In this document: positions 1-9,334 of the stretch, piece by piece
Position numbering within the stretch: the stretch's first letter is position 1
How the letters are laid out: every line of letters begins with the position of its first letter
Source of the DNA: Lachnospiraceae bacterium
GTDB lineage: Bacteria; Bacillota_A; Clostridia; Lachnospirales; Lachnospiraceae
Assembly: GCA_017620345.1 (NCBI GenBank)
Contig: JAFZQP010000001.1
Coordinates: 1 to 53,908, forward strand
DNA length: 53,908 nt
Direction of reading: 5' to 3'
Notes under the pieces: model-generated
Databases searched by the model: none
What the model saw: the letters and a program-made list of their open reading frames with translations, nothing else
What the model was told of the DNA's origin: nothing
Made by a program: the position numbers and the translations under genes

Positions 1-101
1 AATACAATTTTTAAATTTTTTTATAATTTTTTAAATTATTTTAAATTATGTTGCGAATATTCTGACATCTTTTTTATGCCATCATTCCGCCTGTCAATCA
101 T

Positions 102-563
102 TTACATATAACTGTCTATTATTTTCTTTGCTTCATCCGCGGATCCGGATACGGACAATACCGCATATTTCCCGTTTACCTTGATGACCGCAGCATCCAG
201 TTTGGGAAGTTCTTCCTGAACATAATCTGTAAAACTCTCTTTCTGTTCGGCAACTCTATCCTTCAGAACCTGCTCCGCTTTCTGAGCATCCGCATCAGTT
301 GCACACTCAAGTACGACTATCTCTTCCGCGGTCCCGCCGGATCCTTCATATATCGCAGCTTTGGTTATGGCGATATCCGAAAGGTTCAAAAACATCCCCG
401 CAGTATCAACATCCATCTCCATAAGGCTGTCCTCATATCCGATCTTCGTATTCAGATCATTTGCAAGTACTGCCACATCAAAATCCGCCTTCTTGCCGCC
501 ACATCCGACAAGCATTGCAGTTGCTGCTATCACCGCAGCGATCGTTGGTAATTTTCTTCTCAT
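102..563 (-). CDS. DUF4358-type lipoprotein
   Basis: A 153-residue secreted lipoprotein. The N-terminus has basic residues, a hydrophobic stretch and a lipobox ending LVGC (Cys21), so it should be lipid-anchored outside the membrane. The rest is a small alpha/beta domain that I match to the DUF4358 family, of unknown function. The frame could open at a TTG at 581, but AAGGAG lies 6 bases before the ATG at 563, which decides the start. It is the last gene of the MBOAT-DHHW-SGNH group, separated from the SGNH gene by a structured 190-base gap. In related Firmicutes DUF4358 genes commonly accompany MBOAT/DHHW pairs, so a role in surface-polymer modification is inferred from context only. Confidence 0.8.
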   Translation of the reverse strand: MRRKLPTIAAVIAATAMLVGCGGKKADFDVAVLANDLNTKIGYEDSLMEMDVDTAGMFLNLSDIAITKAAIYEGSGGTAEEIVVLECATDADAQKAEQVLKDRVAEQKESFTDYVQEELPKLDAAVIKVNGKYAVLSVSGSADEAKKIIDSYM

Positions 564-584
564 CTTTTTCTCCTTTTTCAATTC

Positions 585-731
585 TTACGGGCATCGGGAT
601 AATTACTCATTTGCCCAAAAGGCGCTTGCGCTCGTTTCCGGACGTCACGTTACTAGACTCGTGAAAAACCTCGTCAAGTAACAACGTCCTCCAATTCTTT
701 TGGGCAAACGGTAATTCCCCGATACCCTTAC
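585..731. repeat. Large nested imperfect inverted repeat in operon gap
   Basis: Outer arms are at about 585-621 and 697-731, with a perfect 11-base core TTGCCCAAAAG (611-621) against CTTTTGGGCAA (697-707). The arms continue outward with few mismatches. Inside lies a second stem (GGACGT 640-645 with ACGTCC 684-689; GTTACT 649-654 with AGTAAC 677-682) and a small GCGC-TT-GCGC hairpin at 622-631. It fills the gap between the SGNH stop and the DUF4358 ribosome binding site. It lacks a U-run, so it is not an ordinary terminator. It could be an intercistronic RNA structure or a MITE-like dispersed palindrome. Confidence 0.75.
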
Positions 732-752
732 GCTTACACTAATTCGTATTCT

Positions 753-1937
753 TTACTCAATAACAACCGCATGCTCGCACAGATAATCCTTCCATATCTT
801 CATATACTCCGGCTTCAGATGTATCCCGTCGTTTGTCATCTCCGACGGCAGACTTCCGTCCTCTCCCGCAAGCGCCGGCCCTGCATCAAGAAAGTACGCT
901 TTCTGATCCTTTGCAAACTTTTTGAGTGCCTCATTCCTCTGTACAATGTTCGGATTGTTGTGAGCCTTGTCCTTTTCTGATTTTTCTGCCGTTACGGGAA
1001 GTATGGCATGGACATATATTATCGCATGCGGCTCATATTCGCGAAGTTTTTCGATAAGCCCGGCGTATGTCTTCTCAAAGTTCTCCTCAGTACCGTATCC
1101 GAGTTCATTAAGCCCAACCTTGATGTATATCTTCGTAAAGGCATCATATGGCATCGCCGTGAAGATCGGAACCTTTCCGTTTTCGGTCTGAACAACATTG
1201 GTCGTGTCGTACTTGTATAGCTGGAATCCGGTCGCGCAATAGTATGTTGCGGGTAGTCCCGACCAGAAGCCGAATCCCTGAAGCCTTGAATCTCCGATAA
1301 AAAGAGCATCCGTAAAATAACTCTCATCCACTTTTGTAAACGGACGCGGATAGTCTGCAAGCGGATCCTTTATCGCAACCGGCTCATCCTGGCTGTGATC
1401 TTCTATCTCATCACCGTCTCCCGCTCTGTTCACACCATCAAGACCTTCCGTATCTGAAGAGATCGTATTGCCGTATAATTCCTCCTCATCCTGAGGTTCT
1501 TCATTATACTGCGCTTCGTCGTCTATTTCATCCTCGTCTTCAGACTGAGGCGACTGTGTCGGCTCAGGTTCTTCGCTTTCGGTTGTTTGCGGCGTTTCTT
1601 CATAAGTGATGGCCGATGTAGCGGCTGCCACCTGTCTTCCGAATATTATCGCATTGAATTCCGATATCGTTCTTCCGCAGTCCCATATGGCAAGATATGC
1701 TCCGACTCCTATCGCCAGAAGGAGCGATGACAGCATCGCCACCGCAACCGCTATGATCCTGACGGCGCTCTTTTCTTTGTGCTCCGCTTCCGGTTCCTCA
1801 CCTTTATTTATGACCGCGGCAACAGAAGTTTCCTCTTTTCCGTCCTCGGTCACAAACACCTGCTTTATCTCGCGCTTCCCGGATTTCTTCTCCCTGCTCC
1901 CGGTGCTGTTGTCTTTCTCTTTAGTATCCTTACTCAT
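753..1937 (-). CDS. Membrane-anchored SGNH/GDSL-type hydrolase
   Basis: 394 residues: a charged cytoplasmic N-terminus (about 1-58), one membrane segment (about 60-84), a very acidic Pro/Glu/Asp linker (about 112-190), then an extracellular SGNH domain. Visible blocks are FIGDSR (Ser217), GLNELG (Asn277) and DGIHL (Asp370, His373), so the Ser/Asn/Asp-His set is complete. The family removes or transfers acyl groups on carbohydrates and lipids. Its ATG overlaps the stop of the DHHW gene by 4 bases, so the two are probably translationally coupled. With the MBOAT gene it probably acts on O-acylation of a surface glycan; the substrate cannot be read from sequence. Confidence 0.85.
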   Translation of the reverse strand: MSKDTKEKDNSTGSREKKSGKREIKQVFVTEDGKEETSVAAVINKGEEPEAEHKEKSAVRIIAVAVAMLSSLLLAIGVGAYLAIWDCGRTISEFNAIIFGRQVAAATSAITYEETPQTTESEEPEPTQSPQSEDEDEIDDEAQYNEEPQDEEELYGNTISSDTEGLDGVNRAGDGDEIEDHSQDEPVAIKDPLADYPRPFTKVDESYFTDALFIGDSRLQGFGFWSGLPATYYCATGFQLYKYDTTNVVQTENGKVPIFTAMPYDAFTKIYIKVGLNELGYGTEENFEKTYAGLIEKLREYEPHAIIYVHAILPVTAEKSEKDKAHNNPNIVQRNEALKKFAKDQKAYFLDAGPALAGEDGSLPSEMTNDGIHLKPEYMKIWKDYLCEHAVVIE

Positions 1938-3064
1938 TTGCCTGCCAGTTTATAGAAATGATTATCCTCATTAACAAAAGTCCAGTTATATAAAAGAAGC
2001 ACATCGGCGTCTTTATCCGCCGCAAGCTCATCGGCAACCGATCCGCCAAAATACCTCAGATCGATGACCGTTATATTATCATAATTCATTATCAGATACG
2101 GAATCAAGCAGTTTGCGTACGAATCTTTAAAAATATACAGATTCTTTCCTATACCTTTATCGGCGTGTACAACACATCTTCCGTCGTTGCCGTACATGAA
2201 CGCTGCATACTTATCATAACCCGACAGTTTTTCCGTATCAATCAGATTATCCTCTGTCCCACCTTCCAGTTCAAGTTCTTTTATCGGAACATCGTAATAC
2301 TCGATCTCATCCGTCTGCACAAATATCCCCTTATACTTGGCGTAATGGGTTCCGTAAAAATCATTCGCCTCGTGTTTTTCATATTGCGTAATATTCTCAA
2401 CGCAAAGACCCATTTCCGAGGCGATCTTCTCATATGCATATCCCGCACCTTTTGTTGTCCAGTGATGATCGGTACGGTAATAAAGCTGCTCGTCCTTATG
2501 TTCTTCCAAGGCATCATACAAAGAGACCATATGGGCGTTCGGTATGTCACGAAGCGCAAGCGCAAGTTCGCTGCTGCACTGCAGCTCATCAAGCACCGGC
2601 ATGCCCTTCGGAAGCTTTTCCTCATTGATCCATGTTGATGTCGGCGCTATCGCAACGTAAATATCCCTGTCCGTTTTCATTGCAAAGTTTTTTATCGCGG
2701 TAATGTTCTTATTTACCTTGTCGCTTACGGCGGTAACTTTGTCAAACAGATACGAATCCTTACCCTTTGCAATGCCGTCATTTTCCGATGAGCCCGTCAG
2801 CCATACGGACACAGCCTTACACTTAACGAACATATTCCGAAGAGGTATCTGTTCATTCGTGTACGTCTCAAAAGAATCCATGAAACTTCCGTCGAGCAGT
2901 CCCTGCCCCGTGATCTTCGGACGCTTCTGTAAGAACCTGTTCTCCATATCCGAAAAATCATCATCCGTTCGCAGAAGATAACCCGCGAGCATGATGACAC
3001 ACAGTCCGAAGAAGATCACCGGCATTATGTATTCACTTGTGTTCTTTCTTACTTCGTTTTTCAT
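1934..3064 (-). CDS. DHHW family protein (AlgJ/AlgX-like acyl-transfer partner)
   Basis: 376 residues with one N-terminal membrane segment (about 12-31) and an extracellular domain. The family signature DHHW is at 199-202, preceded by YYRT, and a later KDSYAN matches the serine-containing block of AlgJ/AlgX-type SGNH proteins. Such proteins take acyl groups moved across the membrane by an MBOAT protein and place them on an exported polysaccharide. It begins 3 bases after the MBOAT stop and overlaps the next SGNH gene by 4 bases, so the three form one unit. The acetyl-transfer role is from family knowledge; the polymer is unknown. Confidence 0.85.
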   Translation of the reverse strand: MKNEVRKNTSEYIMPVIFFGLCVIMLAGYLLRTDDDFSDMENRFLQKRPKITGQGLLDGSFMDSFETYTNEQIPLRNMFVKCKAVSVWLTGSSENDGIAKGKDSYLFDKVTAVSDKVNKNITAIKNFAMKTDRDIYVAIAPTSTWINEEKLPKGMPVLDELQCSSELALALRDIPNAHMVSLYDALEEHKDEQLYYRTDHHWTTKGAGYAYEKIASEMGLCVENITQYEKHEANDFYGTHYAKYKGIFVQTDEIEYYDVPIKELELEGGTEDNLIDTEKLSGYDKYAAFMYGNDGRCVVHADKGIGKNLYIFKDSYANCLIPYLIMNYDNITVIDLRYFGGSVADELAADKDADVLLLYNWTFVNEDNHFYKLAGK

Positions 3065-3067
3065 AAT

Positions 3068-4456
3068 TCAAAAGCGGAAGTACAAAAACGGATTGTAACT
3101 TGCATCCGCGAGATAGCACACGCACATGAACAGAAGCGCCAACTGTATCGCGATCCCCGCCGGGCGCCTTCTGTTCTTCTCAAACCATTCGGAAAGTACC
3201 GGTGCGGAGAAGATACATCCGAGCAGTATCACTACAGCGTAATTTCTGGCATAGTACACAACGTCAGCCCATCCTGACGAGCCGAACGCAACAAGCCTTG
3301 AGGCATATACCCCGAGACTGTGAAAATCCGTTATCGCAAATATCATCCATGACAACCCTATAAGAAGCAGCGCATAGATCCTGGATATGACCTTATGTGC
3401 ATCAAGAAAATCCTTAAGGAATGATTTTTCCAGTGAAAGGAATACGAAGAAAAACAGGCCCCAACATATGAAGTTCCAACCTGCGCCGTGCCAGAATCCG
3501 GTAAAGAACCATACCACGAATAGGTTTACATAAGTTCTGGTATTGCCCTTCCTGTTACCTCCTAAAGGGATATACACATAATCGCGGAACCATCCGGACA
3601 AAGTCATGTGCCATCTTCTCCAGAATTCCGTCAGTGATCTTGAAATATAAGGATAATTGAAGTTCTGTGAGATGTCGAAACCGAGCATTTTTCCGAGACC
3701 TATGGCCATCAGCGAATACCCGTTAAAGTCAAAATATATCTGTAGCGTAAACGCGATCACGCCAAGCCATGCGAGAGGCATCGATATCCTCTCATATCCT
3801 ATCGCCTCCAGATCATCCCAAAGAGAGCCGACATTATTGGCGATGAGCACCTTTGACGACAGTCCGAGGATGAAAGTCGTGATGCCCGACGATACTTTAT
3901 CCATTGTGATACGGCGCTCGCGAAGCTGGTGGCTCACCTGCGAATAGACAACTATCGGTCCTGCGATGAGCTGCGGGAACATAACAAGATACGTTCCGAG
4001 AGTCAGCGGATTCTTCTCGCATTTTATCTTTCCGCGATACAGATCGATCACGTACGACGCGATCTGAAACGTGTAAAAACTTATTCCAAGCGGCAGTGTA
4101 AGCCCCGGATCATGAATGGATGTTCCAAACAGAGCGTTGATATTTGAAACGAAAAATCCTGTGTACTTGAACACGATCAGCATTCCGAAATCAAAGATCA
4201 TCGCCAATGCAAATATCAGTTTTTCCGAAGGTGAACGGGAAGCCCCGGAAATATCGGCACGAAGTCCGAGACCCGCGGCATAGTTTACGAGTATCGATAT
4301 GAATATCAGGATAAGGTATGCAGGTTCACCCCATGCATAAAAAACAATACTGCCCAAAAAGAGAACAGCATTGCGACATTTTGCGGGACATAAATAATAT
4401 ACCGCGAAGAATATCGGAATAAACCAGAATAAAAAAAGAAGGCTTGAAAATACCAT
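3068..4456 (-). CDS. MBOAT family O-acyltransferase (AlgI/DltB-like)
   Basis: Polytopic membrane protein, 462 residues from the chosen start, with many hydrophobic segments. The conserved SLTEFWRRWHMTLSGWFRDY region and the later FWHGAGWNF segment contain the MBOAT histidines. The family carries activated acyl groups across the membrane to a partner, here most likely the DHHW and SGNH proteins that follow. The frame is open to an ATG at 4498, but that lies inside a hairpin after glyA. MVFSSLLFLFWF at 4456 is the usual family N-terminus, so I prefer 4456. Neither start has a strong Shine-Dalgarno. Confidence 0.85.
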   Translation of the reverse strand: MVFSSLLFLFWFIPIFFAVYYLCPAKCRNAVLFLGSIVFYAWGEPAYLILIFISILVNYAAGLGLRADISGASRSPSEKLIFALAMIFDFGMLIVFKYTGFFVSNINALFGTSIHDPGLTLPLGISFYTFQIASYVIDLYRGKIKCEKNPLTLGTYLVMFPQLIAGPIVVYSQVSHQLRERRITMDKVSSGITTFILGLSSKVLIANNVGSLWDDLEAIGYERISMPLAWLGVIAFTLQIYFDFNGYSLMAIGLGKMLGFDISQNFNYPYISRSLTEFWRRWHMTLSGWFRDYVYIPLGGNRKGNTRTYVNLFVVWFFTGFWHGAGWNFICWGLFFFVFLSLEKSFLKDFLDAHKVISRIYALLLIGLSWMIFAITDFHSLGVYASRLVAFGSSGWADVVYYARNYAVVILLGCIFSAPVLSEWFEKNRRRPAGIAIQLALLFMCVCYLADASYNPFLYFRF

Positions 4457-4471
4457 TTCAACATATAAAGA

Positions 4472-4500
4472 CGATGGCAACACCAAAAGTGCTGCCATCG
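4472..4500 (-). terminator. Probable terminator hairpin after glyA
   Basis: On the minus strand CGATGGCA pairs with TGCCATCG, extended by CAC/GTG across a short loop, followed by TCTTTAT. The U-rich tail is weak. It lies 15 bases past the glyA stop and just before the preferred MBOAT start. Confidence 0.5.
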
Positions 4501-4514
4501 TTCTGTTCTATCGA

Positions 4515-5756
4515 TCACATAACAAGAGGATATTTAGCGGTAAGTTCGTCAACGATCGCACGCGCCTTAGGTACCCCGTCGGCACCTTCCTTTACAACAA
4601 ACGAGATCGCTTCAGCGATACGATCCATATCGGCTGTATTCAGGCCGCGGGATGTGACCGCGGGAGTTCCGAGTCTGATACCGCTCGTAACGAACGGTTT
4701 CTGAGGATCATTGGGAACCGTATTCTTGTTGGCCGTTATATGAGCTTCGTCAAGGAGCTTTTCTATCTCTTTACCTGTAAGGTTCTGTGGGCGAAGATCG
4801 AGTAGCATAAGGTGGTTATCCGTACCGCCCGATACTATCGACAGTCCTCTTGACAGGAGTCCGTCACAAAGAGCCTTTGCGTTTGCAACTATGTTCTTTC
4901 CGTATTCTTTGAACTCCGGAGAAAGCGCCTCTTTGAAGCATACTGCCTTCGCAGCTATCACATGCATAAGAGGACCTCCCTGTGTTCCTGGGAAGATCGC
5001 TTTATTAAAGTTGAACTTGTCAGCCGCCTCCTGATTGCACATGATAAGACCGCCTCTGGGACCGCGAAGAGTCTTGTGAGTTGTTGTCGTAACGACATCA
5101 GCAATACCGATAGGGCTTTCATGCATTCCGGTAGCGACAAGCCCTGCGATATGCGCGATATCAACCATCATGTAAGCACCGACCTTGTCACAGATCTGTC
5201 TGATACGTTTAAAATCGATCGTTCTGGCATATGCACTCGCACCCGCAAGGATCATCTTCGGCTTGCAGTCAAGAGCGATACGCTCCATCTCATCATAATC
5301 TATAAAACCTTCGGAATTAACACCGTAGTGAACGCAGTTGAAATATTTTCCCGAGATATTTACGGGTGAACCGTGGGACAGATGTCCGCCGTGATCAAGG
5401 TTCATTCCCATGTAAGTATCACCCGGCTCGAGCATTGCAAAGAATGCTGCAAGATTTGCCTGTGCGCCTGAGTGGGGCTGAACATTTACATAATCGCATC
5501 CGAACAGCTTCTTGGCGCGCTCCCTCGCCAGGTCTTCCACGACATCAACACACTCACATCCGCCGTAATATCTTTTTCCGGGATATCCTTCTGCATATTT
5601 GTTCGTAAGGGGGCTTCCCATGGCCGCCATCACTGCCTTGCTAACCCAGTTTTCTGATGCTATGAGTTCAATATGGCTGTTCTGTCTTGCCATTTCGGAT
5701 TCGATCGCCGCTGCGATCTCGGGATCAACTGCCTTTATTTCGTCAAGTGAATACAT
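4515..5756 (-). CDS. glyA: Serine hydroxymethyltransferase
   Basis: 413 residues, full length for a bacterial SHMT. It converts serine and tetrahydrofolate to glycine and methylene-tetrahydrofolate in the cytoplasm, using PLP. The PLP-lysine motif [14 protein letters not shown] is present (Lys228), as are the N-terminal IELIASENW and [13 protein letters not shown] substrate-site blocks. The start codon ATG at 5756 has a GGAC/GGA-rich but imperfect ribosome binding site. It follows a small unknown gene by 59 bases; that gap is too short to hold a glycine riboswitch. Confidence 0.97.
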   Translation of the reverse strand: MYSLDEIKAVDPEIAAAIESEMARQNSHIELIASENWVSKAVMAAMGSPLTNKYAEGYPGKRYYGGCECVDVVEDLARERAKKLFGCDYVNVQPHSGAQANLAAFFAMLEPGDTYMGMNLDHGGHLSHGSPVNISGKYFNCVHYGVNSEGFIDYDEMERIALDCKPKMILAGASAYARTIDFKRIRQICDKVGAYMMVDIAHIAGLVATGMHESPIGIADVVTTTTHKTLRGPRGGLIMCNQEAADKFNFNKAIFPGTQGGPLMHVIAAKAVCFKEALSPEFKEYGKNIVANAKALCDGLLSRGLSIVSGGTDNHLMLLDLRPQNLTGKEIEKLLDEAHITANKNTVPNDPQKPFVTSGIRLGTPAVTSRGLNTADMDRIAEAISFVVKEGADGVPKARAIVDELTAKYPLVM

Positions 5757-5815
5757 TTATCGTCCGTCCTTTCGATTCATGTTACCAAACAATGCATAAT
5801 TATATAGGAATTTCT

Positions 5816-6040
5816 CTACCTGCGCAACCTGTTGTTACCCTCGTATTTTTCCCTTGCTTTGAGCGCCTTCATTATCTCATCATACTTCTCCTGCGCATCT
5901 CCTGTCGGGTGTATGTCAAGTGATGCCGCAACAAAGCTCAGCATCTCATCATCCGCGATGTTTCTCATATCATACAGACGATCGATCTTGTCCGATACGG
6001 AATCGGCATCAAGAAAAGCTTCTAACAACGGATTGATCAT
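5816..6040 (-). CDS. Small conserved-looking protein of unknown function
   Basis: 74 residues, acidic in the first half and basic at the C-terminus, predicted mostly helical, with no membrane segment, signal or metal motif. GGGAGG lies 6 bases before the ATG, and the codon use resembles its neighbours, so I regard it as real. It is co-directional with and 59 bases upstream of glyA. I do not recognise the family. Confidence 0.6.
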   Translation of the reverse strand: MINPLLEAFLDADSVSDKIDRLYDMRNIADDEMLSFVAASLDIHPTGDAQEKYDEIMKALKAREKYEGNNRLRR

Positions 6041-6068
6041 ATCTGCCTCCCGGTAAACTTACTCTTTT

Positions 6069-6098
6069 AAAAAGGCAGCGGTTTCCCGCTGCCTTTTT
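6069..6098. terminator. Bidirectional Rho-independent terminator
   Basis: AAAAAGGCAGCGG and CCGCTGCCTTTTT form a perfect 13-pair stem around a TTTC loop (plus strand), giving U-runs in both directions. It lies 20 bases past the stop of the chemoreceptor gene and isolates that gene from the small gene before glyA. Confidence 0.93.
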
Positions 6099-6117
6099 AT
6101 AATTGCATATACAGTAC

Positions 6118-7785
6118 TTAGAACTTGAATTCTCCGACTGATTCTACAAGACTTCCTGCTATGCTGTTCATACCTTCCGAGTTATCGCTTATGACTCTGA
6201 TGTTCATTGCGATGTTCTCCATCGATGCGGTAACCTCTTCAGTACTTGCCGCATTCTCCTGAGAGATTGCTGACAGGTCGCTGACATTTTCAACGATCGT
6301 AGCCTTGATGCTCTCAAGACTCTCTGTCTGTGAAGAGATACCTCTGATATCTTCAACCGAATTGGTGATCTCGGTATTGAGAACGTCAAACCTCTTCTTC
6401 GTCTCACCAAGTATGATCTGCTCTTCGTTGATAGCTTCTTCAACGGATTCAGATGCAAGAACGCTCTGCTCGGACTGCTTTGTCAGTTCATCGATTATCG
6501 CACGGATCTCAGCCGTAGATTCAGCCGACTGATTTGCAAGGTTTCCGATACTCTCGGCAACAACCGCAAATCCCTTGCCCATCTCTCCGGCTCTTGCTGC
6601 CTCGATCGAAGCATTGAGTGCAAGAAGGTTTGTCTGGCTGGCGATATCGGTGATCATTCCAACAGCGCTTGTGATCCTGGTGATCGCTTCATTTGTATTA
6701 ACGACCTGTGATTTGATACCTGCAACTGCATCCTTCGTTGTTGCGGAAGATTTCTCAAGATTCGTGATATATCCGTATGCCTCATTGTTTGCTGTCTGCA
6801 TCGCTGCTGAGGAGTTCGAAAGAAGTTCAACAGAATCAACAACATTGTTGATGAGTCCGCCCATCTCGAGAACCTGCTCGTTGATGTTCTGAACATTCTG
6901 GGCCATTGATGTTGCTCCGTCCGCAAGTTCCGCGATCGCCGAATTGATCTGCTCTGTTGAAGAATTGGACTGTTCAGCAAGTTGTGCAACCTCGTTGACT
7001 CTTGTCGCAAGATCGTTCGCATCATTGCTGATGGACCCCAGCATCTTGCTGATATTTGCCTGCAGTCCGCGGTAGGACTGGATAAGACTGTCTGTTTCCG
7101 CGATGGCTGATTCAAGATCGTTCTCTGCTGTAAGGTCACCGTTTGCGATAGTCTCAAGACTGTCTGCAGTAACCTTAAGCGGTGTAGATACCTTCTTGGA
7201 AAGGATTATAACGGCTGCCCCGAAAATAACGAACAGGATCACAGCCGTGATGACCGATATAAGGATGATGCTGTTTCTTGCCGAAGAAATGTCGGATCTC
7301 GGTGTTCCTGCAAAAGCCATACCGATGACTTTATTGCTCGCATCCGTTATCGGAAGATATACAACATAGTAATCTTTCCCGGCAACCTTCGTGTTATCGT
7401 TAATGAACTTCTCACCCTTGCTTACCTGGGCCCATATTCCGTCAGCTGCCTTCGTTCCCTCGTTCCTCTGACCGTTATCGTTAAGGACCGAAGTACACAG
7501 ACGCGTATCTCCGACGAAAACTGTAAGATCAACATCATCGGCCTTGAGTATGTCAATGTACTCGCTGTCATATGAGATCTCGGTAGCCGTTCCGTTCTTA
7601 AGTTCGTATTCGGTATAGAACTTAAGGCCGCGGGCAGCTACTTCAAGCTGATCCTCAACCTTGTTCTCAAGGTTGTTGGTACACAGCACGACTGCCATGA
7701 TCGTCATTCCGACTATTGTAACGATCAAAGGTACCATACTGAACAACAGAAGCATAAAATTCATGTTAAAACTTTTTTTCTTCAT
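6118..7785 (-). CDS. Methyl-accepting chemotaxis protein with extracellular sensor
   Basis: 555 residues: membrane segments at about 10-35 and 172-196 enclose an extracellular sensor of about 135 residues that looks like a single Cache fold. A HAMP-like region follows, then a long helical signalling domain with the hairpin-tip motif ([16 protein letters not shown], then [11 protein letters not shown]). It binds a small extracellular ligand and controls CheA. The gene stands alone between a good terminator and a possible sigma-D promoter, which suggests control with the flagellar/chemotaxis regulon. The ligand is unknown. Confidence 0.93.
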   Translation of the reverse strand: MKKKSFNMNFMLLLFSMVPLIVTIVGMTIMAVVLCTNNLENKVEDQLEVAARGLKFYTEYELKNGTATEISYDSEYIDILKADDVDLTVFVGDTRLCTSVLNDNGQRNEGTKAADGIWAQVSKGEKFINDNTKVAGKDYYVVYLPITDASNKVIGMAFAGTPRSDISSARNSIILISVITAVILFVIFGAAVIILSKKVSTPLKVTADSLETIANGDLTAENDLESAIAETDSLIQSYRGLQANISKMLGSISNDANDLATRVNEVAQLAEQSNSSTEQINSAIAELADGATSMAQNVQNINEQVLEMGGLINNVVDSVELLSNSSAAMQTANNEAYGYITNLEKSSATTKDAVAGIKSQVVNTNEAITRITSAVGMITDIASQTNLLALNASIEAARAGEMGKGFAVVAESIGNLANQSAESTAEIRAIIDELTKQSEQSVLASESVEEAINEEQIILGETKKRFDVLNTEITNSVEDIRGISSQTESLESIKATIVENVSDLSAISQENAASTEEVTASMENIAMNIRVISDNSEGMNSIAGSLVESVGEFKF

Positions 7786-7815
7786 ACTGTTACCCCTTCA
7801 TAAATTTATTTGCAG

Positions 7816-7841
7816 GAATCGGCTCCTGCGGACCGTTTTTA
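7816..7841 (-). promoter_or_regulatory. Candidate sigma-D (FliA-type) promoter of the chemoreceptor
   Basis: On the minus strand TAAA (7838-7841) is followed after 14 bases by GCCGATTC (7816-7823), close to the sigma-28/sigma-D pattern TAAA-N14-16-CCGATAT. The -10 element sits in the loop of a GCAGGA/TCCTGC hairpin. A separate TATAAT at 7853-7858 (minus strand) could be an upstream sigma-A -10 element. Confidence 0.5.
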
Positions 7842-7920
7842 CCCTGTTAAACATTATACTACTATTTAGCAGGTTTTTCCATAATAGTTTTTCTTCAAAC
7901 TATTTTCCTCTTTCCAGATC

Positions 7921-8436
7921 CTATGAACTGAATCCGATCTCCTCAACCTTTCCGTTTTCTATCTTGAGATTGATCGGCAGGCCGCTGTTACCCTTAAGAA
8001 ATTCGTTAATGAACTCAATACGCTCGGTTACCGGATTTTCTTCCCTGTCCTCGGTAAAGACCACACACTTGCAGTCACTGCTTACGGGGAACCTGTATTC
8101 CTGTTTTTTATAATCAAGCACCGTTTCCCAGTTTTCATTCTCATGGTTCAGCGCTGTTGTTATCACTATCATATCTCCGTTATCGGTTATGTATCCCGAA
8201 TAAGTCTCATCCGTGAGATACGATCCGTCGGCAACTTCCGTTTCGTCTTTGCCTGCAGCCGGTTCATCTTCGTCATATTCTTCTTCGGGATATTCATCAA
8301 ACTCATCATATTCGTCGATGAACTCTTCTTCATCCTCAAATTCAATGGGTTCTTCAACCTTAGCTGTTTTATTGCAGCCGGCCATCATACAGATACATAC
8401 GGCAGCCACTGCCATGCTTAACATTTTTCTTTTCAT
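7921..8436 (-). CDS. Acidic lipoprotein of unknown function
   Basis: 171 residues with a signal peptide and lipobox MAGC (Cys21). A low-complexity Glu/Asp/Tyr-rich segment follows (about 30-65), then a small globular domain with predicted beta strands. The ATG has GGAGG 7 bases upstream. It is 46 bases behind the polytopic 4Fe-4S gene and is probably the last gene of the TlpA/CXXC/4Fe-4S operon. The same acidic linker style appears in the TlpA-like lipoprotein at the head of that operon. I do not recognise the C-terminal domain. Confidence 0.75.
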   Translation of the reverse strand: MKRKMLSMAVAAVCICMMAGCNKTAKVEEPIEFEDEEEFIDEYDEFDEYPEEEYDEDEPAAGKDETEVADGSYLTDETYSGYITDNGDMIVITTALNHENENWETVLDYKKQEYRFPVSSDCKCVVFTEDREENPVTERIEFINEFLKGNSGLPINLKIENGKVEEIGFSS

Positions 8437-8482
8437 TTCATTTCCTCCGGTTTATTTTTCGGTCCGTTTCTTACCGAACAGA

Positions 8483-9334
8483 TCAAACACGAAACTTCAG
8501 TGCATTCTTCGGACATGACTTTACACAATCTCCGCACCTTATACATTCGGCGCTGTTCGGAGTACGTGCGGGATCTACGTTCATCTTGCAGATCCTTGAG
8601 CATGCTCCGCAATCTACGCATTTCTCCTTATCAAATGTCATCCTGAGAAGACTGATTCTCTGAAACAGTGCGTAGAACGCTCCCAGGGGACAGATGTATT
8701 TGCAGAATGGTCTGTATATGAACATCGAAGCAGGAATGAACAATACGAGGATCGCAAATTTCCAGCGAAACAACGCTCCCGCAGCCGCACGCATGCCATC
8801 GTTTAACAGTACGAGCGGTATACCTCCTTCAAGTGTACCCACCGGACACAAATACTTGCAGAAAAACGGATCCCCTGTTCCGGCAGCACTCCTCCAGAAA
8901 AAAGGAAGCGCAAATACGAGGATCAGCAGAACAGCATATTTCAGATACCGAAGTATACGATCCGCTTTTTCGGGTATCCGGATCTTCGGTGCCGGGATCA
9001 TATAGAGCAGTTCCTGTATCAGCCCGAACAGGCAAAGCCACCCGCATATGAACCTTCCGACCAGTATTCCGACGGCCGCAAGGAATCCCACCACATAGAA
9101 CGAAAACTTCCGGCGTTTTGCATCGAATACCGATTGCATCGCTCCGATCGGGCAGGCACCGAGTGCTCCCGGGCACGAATAACAGTTCATACCGGGGACA
9201 CAGAATTTCTTAAGCGGTCCCTTATAGATCGTCCCGGTAAGAAATCCTTTTATATTGGCATTCGAAACTATCCCCCAAACTGTCTGAACTGCCTTGCGGA
9301 TCCGTCTGTGCTTTTTCAATCCGTTGTTATCCAA
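8483..9334 (-). CDS. Polytopic 4Fe-4S membrane protein (NapH/YccM-like)
   Basis: 283 residues with about five membrane segments and many cysteines. These include an N-terminal CxxC/CP cluster (MNCYSCPGALGACP), two internal CxxxCP motifs (CKYLCPVG and CKYICPLG), and two C-terminal ferredoxin-type clusters (CVDCGACSRIC and CIRCGDCVKSCP). This is the layout of NapH/CcoG-type electron-transfer proteins that move electrons across or along the membrane. The start is taken as TTG at 9334, which overlaps the stop of the CXXC peptide gene; GGAG lies about 10 bases upstream. It probably passes electrons toward the thioredoxin-like lipoprotein upstream (inference). Confidence 0.88.
   Translation of the reverse strand: MDNNGLKKHRRIRKAVQTVWGIVSNANIKGFLTGTIYKGPLKKFCVPGMNCYSCPGALGACPIGAMQSVFDAKRRKFSFYVVGFLAAVGILVGRFICGWLCLFGLIQELLYMIPAPKIRIPEKADRILRYLKYAVLLILVFALPFFWRSAAGTGDPFFCKYLCPVGTLEGGIPLVLLNDGMRAAAGALFRWKFAILVLFIPASMFIYRPFCKYICPLGAFYALFQRISLLRMTFDKEKCVDCGACSRICKMNVDPARTPNSAECIRCGDCVKSCPKNALKFRV

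Noticed and set aside
1..101. Promoter or terminator in the AT-rich left edge
   Set aside because: Only A/T runs are seen; a TTGACA on the minus strand at about 90-100 has an unsuitable spacer and no good -10, and the window edge cuts the context.
585..731. Rho-independent terminator or insertion sequence ends
   Set aside because: There is no U-run, the loop is long and itself structured, and no transposase or target duplication is seen.
5757..5815. Glycine or folate riboswitch before glyA
   Set aside because: The gap is only 59 bases, ends in a normal ribosome binding region, and no aptamer-like pairing is visible.
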